From Proteobacteria bacterium UBA6156 (GTDB taxonomy: Bacteria > Pseudomonadota > Alphaproteobacteria > UBA2136 > UBA6156): 11,278 bases of DNA. Shown piece by piece: positions 1 to 5,387 of the stretch. Location: assembly GCA_002422365.1 (NCBI GenBank), contig DIUO01000047.1:1-11278 (forward strand), in the 5' to 3' direction. A program made the position numbers and the translations under genes. The notes under the pieces are model-generated. The model searched no databases. It was given only the letters and a program-made list of their open reading frames with translations, and had not been told where the DNA came from. How positions within the stretch are numbered: the first letter of the stretch is position 1; every line of letters starts with the position of its first letter.

Positions 1-16
1 GAGACCCCCTCCCCCT

Positions 17-50
17 AAAACCCCCATCCCCCTGCCTTCGTGAGATGGGG
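17..50 (-). terminator. Probable intrinsic terminator of the Nudix-trxB transcript
   Basis: Read on the minus strand, about 40 bases after the trxB stop, CCCCATC (complement of 44-50) pairs with GATGGGG (complement of 22-28) across a 15-base loop. A G and a TTTT run (17-20) follow. The surrounding C/G-rich runs allow alternative pairings. The T-run is short, so strength is uncertain. Confidence 0.45.
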
Positions 51-78
51 AGGAGGGGAATTTAACAGGAGCTTCGTG

Positions 79-110
79 GAGAGATTCGTATTTATTGGCC
101 GAGAGATTCG
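79..110. repeat. 10-bp direct repeat at the trxB 3' end
   Basis: The ten bases gagagattcg occur at 79-88 and again at 101-110, with a 22-bp period. The second copy encodes part of the TrxB C-terminus and the first lies just past the stop. It looks like a small local duplication; no function can be assigned. Confidence 0.4.
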
Positions 111-1042
111 AGATAGCGATTCGCATCTAAGGCGGCCATGCAGCCCATACCGGCGGCGGTGACGGCCTGGCGGTAGATACTGTCGGCGACATCGCCCGCC
201 ACGAACACGCCGGGGATGGGTTGGCCCATGTGGGTGGGCACCACTGAGCCTGGCAGGCGGGTGAGGTAGCCGGTTTCGTCCATGTCGAGTTGCCCCGCGA
301 AGAGGTCGGTGTTCGGTTTATGGCCGATGGCGATGAAGACACCGTGGACGGGGAGGTCTTGGGTGGATTCGTCTTTGGTGGACTTGAGTTTAAGCCCGGT
401 GACGTCGCCGGTGATGGGGTGGGGGTCGCCTACGATCTCTTCTACGGCGTGGTTCCAGATGACGCTGATTTTAGGGTGGTTCAGCACGCGGTTTTGCATG
501 ACCTTTTCGCCCCGGAACTGGTCGCGGCGGTGGATAAGGGTGACGTGGCTGGCGATGTTGGCGAGATACAGGGCTTCTTCCAGCGCGGAATTGCCGCCGC
601 CGACCACGGCGACGTTGCGGTTGCGGTAGAAGGCACCGTCGCAGGTGGCGCAGGCGGAGACGCCTTTGCCGTTGTAGGTTTTTTCGCCCGGCAGGCCGAG
701 CCACTTGGCGGAGGCGCCGGTAGCGATGATGAGGGCTTCGGCGGTGTATGCGGTGCCGTTCATGCCTACCAAGGTTTTGGTAGCAAGGTCGGCTTTCATG
801 ATGTGGTCGGCGATGATGTGCACGCCGCAGTGCTTGGCCTGGGCCTCCATTTGCTCCATCAGCCAGGGGCCCTGGATGGGGTCGGCAAAGCCGGGGTAGT
901 TTTCGACATCGGTGGTGATGGTAAGCTGACCGCCGGGCTGGTTGCCGCGGATGAGGGTGGTGGCAATGCCCGCGCGGGCGGCGTAGATGGCGGCGGTGCA
1001 ACCGGCTGCGCCGGAGCCGAGGACGAGGAGGGAGTGGCTCAT
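92..1042 (-). CDS. trxB: Thioredoxin reductase TrxB
   Basis: This FAD-dependent cytoplasmic enzyme passes electrons from NADPH to thioredoxin. The protein is 316 residues, the usual length for the low-molecular-weight bacterial form. Visible landmarks are the N-terminal FAD Rossmann motif GSGAAG (residues 9-14), the redox-active CATC pair (131-134) followed by DGAFYR, and the NADPH-domain motif GGGNSALEEA (148-157). Also present are HRRDQFR (171-177), which binds the NADPH phosphate in the family, and the second FAD motif GDVAD (283-287) with RQAVTAAGMG (291-300). All catalytic elements are intact. The ATG start leaves only 7 bp after the Nudix stop, so the two genes are probably co-transcribed and trxB translation may be coupled. 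No strong Shine-Dalgarno sequence is seen. Confidence 0.97.
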   Translation of the reverse strand: MSHSLLVLGSGAAGCTAAIYAARAGIATTLIRGNQPGGQLTITTDVENYPGFADPIQGPWLMEQMEAQAKHCGVHIIADHIMKADLATKTLVGMNGTAYTAEALIIATGASAKWLGLPGEKTYNGKGVSACATCDGAFYRNRNVAVVGGGNSALEEALYLANIASHVTLIHRRDQFRGEKVMQNRVLNHPKISVIWNHAVEEIVGDPHPITGDVTGLKLKSTKDESTQDLPVHGVFIAIGHKPNTDLFAGQLDMDETGYLTRLPGSVVPTHMGQPIPGVFVAGDVADSIYRQAVTAAGMGCMAALDANRYLESLGQ

Positions 1043-1049
1043 GATGATC

Positions 1050-1598
1050 TTAGACCGTTGGGTTGAGTTTTTGGACGATGGTGACCATTTCTTCCCGGTG
1101 GAAGGGGAAGTCGGTGATTTCGGCGGGGCTTATCCAGACCGCGCGTTGGTGTTCGCGGCTGAGTTTAAGCTCGGGCTTGGTGCCCGGCACCGTGGCGCGC
1201 CAGAAGATGCCGAGTTTTTTGCTGTTGCGGGAGGTCCAGCGGGCGACGCCTGCCGGGCCGACGAGCGTGCCTGTCAGGCCGGTTTCTTCGGCAATCTCGC
1301 GCAGCAGGCCTTCGCCGGGTTCGTCGGTGGGTTCCAGCTTGCCGCCGGGGAGCGTCCAAGTGTTGGCGGCGGTGGCGTCGTATTCCTTCGGCAATTGCAG
1401 GATGAGCAGGTTGCCTGCGGCGTCTGTCAGGAGCGCGTATTGGCGGACATCGTAGAACCAGCGCGACTTGGAGGCGGTGTTACGGCCCCGCCCCGGGCGC
1501 TTGCCCGGCGGAGCCTTTTTGGTGGCGGATGGCGGTGTGCCCTCGGCCGATTGCTTTTTGGGGCGCGGCTTGCGGCGCCGATGATGGGGTGTAGACAT
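1050..1598 (-). CDS. Nudix hydrolase with basic N-terminal tail
   Basis: This 182-residue Nudix-fold protein is predicted to hydrolyse a nucleoside diphosphate linked to another moiety; the substrate cannot be read from sequence. The Nudix box spans residues 86-108. The first acidic position is Asp92 rather than the usual Glu, a conservative change, while REIAEETGL (100-108) is canonical. Residues 1-45 form a low-complexity tail rich in Arg, Lys and Pro, absent from minimal Nudix domains and probably disordered; it could bind nucleic acid or ribosomes, but that is inference. The gene is the first of a probable two-gene operon with trxB. The ATG start has no Shine-Dalgarno sequence but lies 6 bases after a TATACA box, suggesting a leaderless transcript. 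It could act in oxidised-nucleotide clean-up alongside TrxB, but nothing here proves it. Confidence 0.88.
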   Translation of the reverse strand: MSTPHHRRRKPRPKKQSAEGTPPSATKKAPPGKRPGRGRNTASKSRWFYDVRQYALLTDAAGNLLILQLPKEYDATAANTWTLPGGKLEPTDEPGEGLLREIAEETGLTGTLVGPAGVARWTSRNSKKLGIFWRATVPGTKPELKLSREHQRAVWISPAEITDFPFHREEMVTIVQKLNPTV

Positions 1599-1604
1599 GA
1601 GAAA

Positions 1605-1613
1605 TGTATAACA
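1605..1613 (-). promoter_or_regulatory. Candidate extended -10 promoter for the Nudix-trxB operon
   Basis: The minus strand reads TGTTATACA, which fits an extended -10 element (TGn followed by TATACA), 6 bases before the Nudix ATG. No good -35 hexamer is seen at 16-18 bp spacing. With no Shine-Dalgarno sequence, transcription probably begins at or close to the ATG. Confidence 0.35.
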
Positions 1614-1657
1614 GGAGTTCTTACTGCTTACTAGAGGTGCAGGCTGAAACGGCCCCC

Positions 1658-1721
1658 AAGCACGTTTTGGCAGGGCTTATGTACCCTTTTACCGTACACC
1701 GTGCCCTGCCAAAACGCACTT
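1658..1721. repeat. Large imperfect inverted repeat in the divergent intergenic region
   Basis: The 19-base arms at 1658-1676 and 1703-1721 are complementary at 17 positions, including an unbroken 14-bp core. The 26-base loop holds a smaller dyad, TGTAC (1680-1684) with GTACA (1694-1698). It lies between genes pointing away from each other, so it is not placed as a terminator for either. It could be an operator, a small-RNA stem or the remnant of a short palindromic element. Confidence 0.7.
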
Positions 1722-1755
1722 GGATGACCGTTTGCAGCTCTGCACGCGGGGGCAA

Positions 1756-1770
1756 CGGCGCTTTGCGCCG
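1756..1770. repeat. Small perfect hairpin upstream of the 4.5S RNA gene
   Basis: CGGCGC (1756-1761) and GCGCCG (1765-1770) form a perfect 6-bp stem with a TTT loop. No T-run follows. It lies about 10 bp upstream of the TTGACG element and could be a regulatory dyad, though such GC-rich stems also arise by chance in this genome. Confidence 0.4.
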
Positions 1771-1780
1771 GACTTTGGGG

Positions 1781-1786
1781 TTGACG
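1781..1786 (+). promoter_or_regulatory. Candidate -35 element for the 4.5S RNA/dnaX transcript
   Basis: TTGACG matches five of six bases of the sigma-70-type -35 consensus and lies about 30 bases before the predicted 4.5S RNA 5' end. The expected -10 region (about 1803-1808) is GC-rich and not recognisable, so the call rests on position and the -35 match only. Confidence 0.3.
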
Positions 1787-1810
1787 TGGGGGATGGCTTG
1801 GGGCAGGGAA

Positions 1811-1894
1811 GGGGTGGCTCCGACGCAGCCCTCAAAACCCCGCCAGGCCCGAGAGGGAGCAACGGTATGAATCGGTTGCGGGTGGAGCCATTTT
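1811..1894 (+). ncRNA. ffs: Signal recognition particle RNA (4.5S RNA)
   Basis: This small RNA scaffolds Ffh and FtsY in co-translational targeting of membrane proteins. The conserved helix-8 core is visible: CAGG (1844-1847) opposite AGCA (1858-1861) forms the symmetric internal loop, capped by a CCC/GGG stem (1848-1850 with 1855-1857) and a GAGA tetraloop (1851-1854). CCG (1840-1842) pairs with CGG (1863-1865). Further out, CGCAGCC (1824-1830) pairs with GGTTGCG (1874-1880), and TGGCTCC (1815-1821) closes with GGAGCCA (1884-1890). A T-rich tract follows directly. Placement just upstream of dnaX is also seen for SRP RNA genes in other bacteria. The ends are approximate; the folded part is about 80 bases, slightly short for the family. 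GAGA in place of the usual GGAA is unusual but still a GNRA loop. Confidence 0.85.
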
Positions 1895-1906
1895 GATTTG
1901 TTTTTT
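1884..1906 (+). terminator. Terminator formed by the 4.5S RNA closing stem and T-tracts
   Basis: The 3' strand of the outer SRP RNA helix (1884-1890) is followed by TTTT (1891-1894) and, after GATTTG, by another T-run up to 1906. This suits release of the mature RNA 3' end, with some read-through into dnaX. Confidence 0.45.
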
Positions 1907-1964
1907 GCTGCCGGGGCGTGCGGAGTGGGTGGCTTTGGGCGGTGGGATGAGGTACAAGGTGGGT

Positions 1965-3734
1965 ATGGCGGGGGATAGTGTGACGACGACTCAGAGCGAT
2001 TATGTGGTTTTGGCGCGGAAGTACCGCAGCCGGACGTTTGCCGAACTGATTGGCCAGGAGGCGCTGGTGCGCACACTGACCAATGCGATTGCGATGAATA
2101 AGATTCACCACGCCTATGTGCTGACAGGGATTAGAGGTACGGGCAAAACCAGCACCGCGCGGCTGCTGGCCATGGCGCTGAACTGCGACAACGGCCCCAG
2201 CGTGACCTGGGACGTGAACGATACGCAGGTGGAGGCCATCCGCACCGGCCGCCACGTGGACGTGCTGGAATATGACGCTGCCAGCAACCGCAGTGTGGAG
2301 GATGTTCAGCGGTTGTTTGAAGGCGTGAATTACGCGCCGGTGGCCGGGCGGTTTAAGGTTTATATTATTGACGAAGTGCACATGCTGAGCACCACGGCGT
2401 TTAATGCGCTGTTGAAGACGCTGGAAGAGCCGCCGCCGCAGGTGAAGTTTATTTTTGCCACCACCGACGTGCAGAAGATACCGTTGACGGTGCTGAGCCG
2501 CTGCCAGCGTTTTGATTTGAAACGGATACCGAGCGATGTGCTGGGGCCGTATTTTGAAGCGATTTTAGAAAAAGAAGGCGTGGCGTTTGAGCCTGCGGCG
2601 GTGCAGCTGATTGCCCGTGCGGCGGATGGCAGTGCACGGGACGGCCTGAGCCTGCTTGACCAGGCGATTGCGCTGAGTGCGGCGGATGAGGACACCAGGA
2701 ACCAGGCACCAGGCACCGGGGAGCCTCAGGCAAAAATCATGCTTGCTACGGTAGAGGATATGCTGGGGGTGGCCGACCGCGCCCGCGTGGTGGACCTGCT
2801 GGAGATGCTGGTGAATGGCCGCACGGTGGAAGCACTGGCGCTGGTGGACGGGTTGTATGCCGCCGGGAGTGATGCCATGGGTGTGGTGCAAGGGCTGATG
2901 GAGCTGGTGCACCTGATGACGCGCATTAGGCTGGTGGCGGACATTAAGACCAACGGCAGCTTAACCGAACTTGAAAAGGGGCGCGTGGTGCCGCTAGCCG
3001 AAGCGTTGCCGTTGCCCAACATGGGGCGGCTGTACCAGCTGCTGGCCCAAACCCTGGCCGAGCTGAAAGTGGCGGAGCGGCCTTATGAGGCGCTGGCGAT
3101 GGCGTGTGTGCGCATGGCGTATTTGACCCCGCTGCCCGCGATGGACAAGCTGCTGGGTGAGGCGCAAGCGATGGTGGCGCAGGCTGCACCCCAGGCGGCG
3201 GTGAGTGGCAGTGTGAATGCGATGGCGGTATCTGAAGGGTATCCGGATGTCAGGATATCAGGGTCTCAGGTTGCGGCTGCGCCGCAGGGTTTGCCGGTGG
3301 TGGAGGCTGGGTTGGTGCGGAATGAAAAGTCGCTTCAGCAAGAGCGGGTGCATGAGGAATTGCACGACTGGCGCGGGGTTGTGCGGGCGCTGCGGGCCGA
3401 CAACCCCATGCTGACCGCCGCGCTGGAGCGGCAGGTGCGCTGTGTGAGCTTTGAAGGCACGGCGCTGGAGCTGGCGATTGACAAAGGTTTGTTGAGTTCT
3501 GCTGACCTGCTGCGTGACCTGCGGGCCGCCCTGAAACAGCTGACCACTGTGGCCTGGGACGTGCGCGAAGTGCAGGCCGCCGAAGGGGAAGGCATGAACC
3601 TGGCCCAGTTGGCAGCCCAAGCTGAGGCTGAACGTAAGGCCGAAGTGGAGGATGACCCGCTGGTGGCCGGGGTGATGGGGATGTTCCCCGGGGCTGAGAT
3701 TGAGCACGTGGATGGCGAGGATGTTTATCATTAA
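1965..3734 (+). CDS. dnaX: DNA polymerase III tau/gamma subunit DnaX (clamp loader)
   Basis: DnaX is the ATPase core of the clamp loader and, as tau, ties the polymerase to the helicase. From ATG 1965 it has 589 residues. Visible motifs are Walker A GIRGTGKTS (55-63), Walker B with DEVH (136-139), sensor 1 ATTD (165-168), the SRC motif with arginine finger Arg179, and sensor 2 GSARD (222-226). The zinc knuckle is degenerate: Cys74 remains, but the positions of the C-x2-C-x2-C part are Asp83, Asp86 and Val89, with spacing kept. A linker around 240-258 is longer than in E. coli and carries a heptanucleotide repeat. An in-frame TTG at 1893 would overlap the 4.5S RNA, so it is rejected. ATG 1965 follows AAGGTGGGT; ATG 1947 and GTG 1980 remain possible. 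ybaB and recR follow. Confidence 0.95.
   Translation: MAGDSVTTTQSDYVVLARKYRSRTFAELIGQEALVRTLTNAIAMNKIHHAYVLTGIRGTGKTSTARLLAMALNCDNGPSVTWDVNDTQVEAIRTGRHVDVLEYDAASNRSVEDVQRLFEGVNYAPVAGRFKVYIIDEVHMLSTTAFNALLKTLEEPPPQVKFIFATTDVQKIPLTVLSRCQRFDLKRIPSDVLGPYFEAILEKEGVAFEPAAVQLIARAADGSARDGLSLLDQAIALSAADEDTRNQAPGTGEPQAKIMLATVEDMLGVADRARVVDLLEMLVNGRTVEALALVDGLYAAGSDAMGVVQGLMELVHLMTRIRLVADIKTNGSLTELEKGRVVPLAEALPLPNMGRLYQLLAQTLAELKVAERPYEALAMACVRMAYLTPLPAMDKLLGEAQAMVAQAAPQAAVSGSVNAMAVSEGYPDVRISGSQVAAAPQGLPVVEAGLVRNEKSLQQERVHEELHDWRGVVRALRADNPMLTAALERQVRCVSFEGTALELAIDKGLLSSADLLRDLRAALKQLTTVAWDVREVQAAEGEGMNLAQLAAQAEAERKAEVEDDPLVAGVMGMFPGAEIEHVDGEDVYH
2693..2720 (+). repeat. Four tandem heptanucleotides inside dnaX
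   Basis: Four consecutive 7-mers, CACCAGG, AACCAGG, CACCAGG and CACCGGG, lie in the coding sequence. Seven is not a multiple of three, so each unit is read in a different frame, giving the linker around DTRNQAPGTGE (residues 243-253). This segment appears as an insertion relative to E. coli DnaX. Confidence 0.75.
3231..3270 (+). repeat. Five degenerate tandem octanucleotides inside dnaX
   Basis: Successive 8-mers TCTGAAGG, GTATCCGG, ATGTCAGG, ATATCAGG and GTCTCAGG share a C/A-GG ending at exact 8-bp spacing. They encode a variable linker (about SEGYPDVRISGSQ, residues 423-435) before the C-terminal domain. Confidence 0.5.
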
Positions 3735-3771
3735 GGTATTAGGTGTTAGGGATTAGGGATTAGGAACAAGG
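3730..3771 (+). repeat. Six tandem heptanucleotides between dnaX and ybaB
   Basis: Units ATTAAGG, TATTAGG, TGTTAGG, GATTAGG, GATTAGG and AACAAGG follow each other without a gap. The first contains the dnaX stop codon and the last runs into the ybaB Shine-Dalgarno sequence (AAGGAAGGA, 3768-3776). The unit has the same NAYYAGG shape as the array inside dnaX. Confidence 0.75.
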
Positions 3772-3783
3772 AAGGATAAATAG

Positions 3784-4092
3784 ATGAGCAATATGTTCGG
3801 GATGCTGAAAAAAGCGCAAGAGATGCAAAAGGGCCTGAAAGCCGTGCAGGAAGAGCTGGCAAGGACCGAAATTGACGGCAGTGCCGCCAGTGGCGCGGTG
3901 CAGGTGACCATGAACGGCACCCACGAGATTGTGCGGGTGAAGATAAAGCCCGCAGCGGTGGATATGGACGACCTGAGCCTGCTGGAAGACTTGCTGAAAG
4001 TGGCCTGCAATGAGGCGCTGGCCAAGGCGAATGATATCGCTAAGACCAAGATGGCGGCGGTAACGGGTGGCTTGAGCCTGCCAGGAATGTAA
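3784..4092 (+). CDS. ybaB: YbaB/EbfC family nucleoid-associated protein
   Basis: This small dimeric DNA-binding protein is found next to recR in many bacteria and is thought to influence nucleoid structure or recombinational repair. At 102 residues it has the normal family length. The N-terminal helix is rich in Lys, Gln and Met (MSNMFGMLKKAQEMQKGL), followed by the conserved strand region with VQVTMNGTHEIVRVKI (residues 40-55) and a C-terminal helix ending in a short Gly/Met tail. The ATG start is preceded by a strong Shine-Dalgarno sequence, AAGGAAGGA, ending 7 bases upstream. It lies 49 bp after dnaX and 25 bp before recR, consistent with one operon. The family assignment is firm; the exact cellular role is not established from sequence. 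Confidence 0.95.
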   Translation: MSNMFGMLKKAQEMQKGLKAVQEELARTEIDGSAASGAVQVTMNGTHEIVRVKIKPAAVDMDDLSLLEDLLKVACNEALAKANDIAKTKMAAVTGGLSLPGM

Positions 4093-4117
4093 AAATAATT
4101 TTAAATAAAACCGACGA

Positions 4118-4756
4118 ATGGCGCTGATACCTTTGCCTTTGGAGCGGCTGCTGCGGCAGCTGGGCAAGTTGCCGGGCTTGGGGCCCCGTTCGGCGCAGCG
4201 CGTGGCGTTAAGCTTGCTGCAGAAGCCGGATGCCTTGGCTGAACTGCAAAGGAATTTGGCTGATGTGGCGGCACAGCTGGCGATTTGCGAGCAGTGCGGC
4301 AACCTGGCCTTTAGCGGCCCGCACGTGCCGGTGTGTGAGGTGTGCGCCAACCCGGCACGCCACAACGGCGTGCTGTGCGTGGTGGAAGGGGTGGCGGATT
4401 TGTGGGCGATGGAGCGCAGCGGGATGTTTGGCGGGCGGTATATGGTGCTGGGGGGGGTGGTTTCTGCCTTGAATGGTGTGGGGCCCGAAGATGTGAGGAT
4501 ACCCCAACTGGTGAGGCAGGTAAGCCAAAGCCGCCAAGGCCACTCGGTGGGCGAAACCCCGGTAGAGGAAGTGATATTAGCGCTGGGCGCCAGTGTGGAC
4601 GGCCAGACGACCGGGCAGATTATCGCCGACCGTTTGCTGCCGCTGGGTGTGGCGGTGACCAGCCTGGCCAAAGGCATGCCGGTGGGGGCGGCGGTGGATT
4701 ATCTGGATGAGGGCACCCTGGGGCTGGCACTGGCGGGGCGGCAGCGGGTGGCCTGA
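4118..4756 (+). CDS. recR: Recombination mediator protein RecR
   Basis: RecR works with RecF and RecO to load RecA onto single-stranded DNA gaps during repair. The 212-residue protein has the full domain order: an N-terminal helix-hairpin-helix (about 8-35, with LGKLPGLGPRSAQR), a four-cysteine zinc finger (Cys57, Cys60, Cys73, Cys76) and a Toprim domain starting at VVEGVADL (88-95). The conserved YMVLGGVVSALNGVGPEDVR (108-127) and a C-terminal DYLDEGTL box (194-201) complete it. The segment GASVDGQTTG (157-166) corresponds to the family's Walker-B-like stretch. The start ATG has no clear Shine-Dalgarno sequence; the preceding 25 bp are AT-rich. A 13-bp direct repeat covers its last codons and stop. 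Confidence 0.96.
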   Translation: MALIPLPLERLLRQLGKLPGLGPRSAQRVALSLLQKPDALAELQRNLADVAAQLAICEQCGNLAFSGPHVPVCEVCANPARHNGVLCVVEGVADLWAMERSGMFGGRYMVLGGVVSALNGVGPEDVRIPQLVRQVSQSRQGHSVGETPVEEVILALGASVDGQTTGQIIADRLLPLGVAVTSLAKGMPVGAAVDYLDEGTLGLALAGRQRVA

Positions 4757-4783
4757 CAGGTTTTGGAAGTGTGGCCTGACAGG
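4748..4783 (+). repeat. 13-bp direct repeat across the recR stop codon
   Basis: GTGGCCTGACAGG occurs at 4748-4760 and 4771-4783, with a 23-bp period. The first copy contains the last codons and the TGA stop of recR. The second lies in the intergenic region, as if the end of the gene had been partly duplicated. Confidence 0.6.
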
Positions 4784-4802
4784 CGCAGGGGGATACCTGA
4801 AG

Positions 4803-4830
4803 CGCAGGCTGCCAGCACTGACAGCTTGCG
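4803..4830. repeat. Hairpin between recR and rsfS
   Basis: Bases 4803-4811 pair with 4822-4830 over 9 bp (one G-T wobble). After a C/A mismatch, two more pairs close a GCAC tetraloop. No T-run follows, so it is not a standard intrinsic terminator. Its right arm overlaps a candidate -35 element for rsfS, so it may be a pause, processing or regulatory structure. Confidence 0.5.
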
Positions 4831-4853
4831 GCTTGTGCGCAGACCCATAGAAT
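4826..4853 (+). promoter_or_regulatory. Candidate promoter for the rsfS-rlmH-envC operon
   Basis: TTGCGG (4826-4831) and TAGAAT (4848-4853, one mismatch from the -10 consensus) are separated by 16 bp. The expected start of transcription is near 4860, next to a small ORF beginning at ATG 4862. Confidence 0.35.
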
Positions 4854-4903
4854 AAAGACACATGCCGAATGTAATGGATTCTCCTCAGGTATTTCATCCC
4901 ATC

Positions 4904-4912
4904 AAGGAAAGG
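4904..4912 (+). promoter_or_regulatory. Strong Shine-Dalgarno sequence pointing at an ATA codon
   Basis: AAGGAAAGG ends 8 bases before ATA 4921-4923, which is in frame with rsfS. No ATG, GTG or TTG in that frame lies at this spacing. The next in-frame candidate, TTG 4948, has no Shine-Dalgarno sequence of its own. Confidence 0.5.
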
Positions 4913-4947
4913 TTACTGCCATAGCTGCCAACCCGGCCGCGACGCGT

Positions 4948-5373
4948 TTGCGCCGCACAGGTGATGCCCCGGCGGGGCGCAAGAGGGTCAGCCGGAAGCC
5001 GGATGCGGCTTCGCCTCGGCAGCAGGCGCCGCGCGAGCCGGATGAGCTGGCGCGCGTGCGGGCCGTGCTGGACGATATGAAGGCGGAGAATGTGGTGGTT
5101 ATCCCGTTGGCCGGGCAAGCCAGTTTTGCAGACTTTTTGGTGATTGCCAGCGGCACCAGCAGCCGCCATGTAAGCAGCATGGGCCAAGCGCTGGACAGAG
5201 CGTTGGGCAAGGCTGTGCTGGGGATGGAAGGTTTGCAGGACGGCGAATGGGTGTGCGCCGACATGGGCGATATAGTGGTGCACCTGTTTGTGCCGGACAA
5301 GCGGGAGTTGTACAACCTTGAAAAATTGTGGAGCCATATTTTTACGGATGGCTTTACCGATGGCCCGGCCTAG
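4948..5373 (+). CDS. rsfS: Ribosome silencing factor RsfS
   Basis: RsfS binds protein L14 of the 50S subunit and blocks subunit joining, lowering translation when nutrients are short. From TTG 4948 the protein has 141 residues. The conserved domain starts near residue 36 (VRAVLDDMKAENVVVIPL) and includes FADFLVIASGTSSRHV (60-75), GEWVCADMGDIVVHLF (99-114) and YNLEKLW (122-128). Residues 1-33 are Arg/Pro-rich and probably disordered. The start is uncertain: TTG 4948 has no Shine-Dalgarno sequence, while a strong one (4904-4912) is well placed for an in-frame ATA at 4921, which would add 9 residues. A short ORF (4862-4924) ends in a TAG overlapping that ATA, so translational coupling is possible. 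rlmH starts 14 bp downstream. Confidence 0.9.
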   Translation: MRRTGDAPAGRKRVSRKPDAASPRQQAPREPDELARVRAVLDDMKAENVVVIPLAGQASFADFLVIASGTSSRHVSSMGQALDRALGKAVLGMEGLQDGEWVCADMGDIVVHLFVPDKRELYNLEKLWSHIFTDGFTDGPA

Positions 5374-5387
5374 GGCCATACTCGACG

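Noticed and set aside
1893..1964. Longer dnaX starting at TTG 1893
   Set aside because: It would overlap the end of the SRP RNA and its T-tract, and the extra 24 residues do not resemble DnaX.
1621..2076. Minus-strand ORF covering the intergenic region and the dnaX start
   Set aside because: It would cover the 4.5S RNA gene and the dnaX start, and has a Pro/Ser-rich composition typical of non-coding frames.
2975..2981. A-AAG-GGG as a -1 frameshift site making a gamma form of DnaX
   Set aside because: The heptamer is slip-compatible, and the -1 frame stops about 36 codons later. But no stimulatory hairpin or upstream Shine-Dalgarno is evident, and the product would end inside domain III. Such heptamers occur by chance.
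3737..3764. TTAGGG-like units as a telomere or CRISPR-type repeat
   Set aside because: There are only six 7-bp units with no spacers, in an ordinary intergenic position. The resemblance to telomere sequence is superficial.
3760..4677. Minus-strand ORF (305 codons) opposite ybaB and recR
   Set aside because: Both plus-strand genes are complete and conserved; the antisense product has no recognisable domain.
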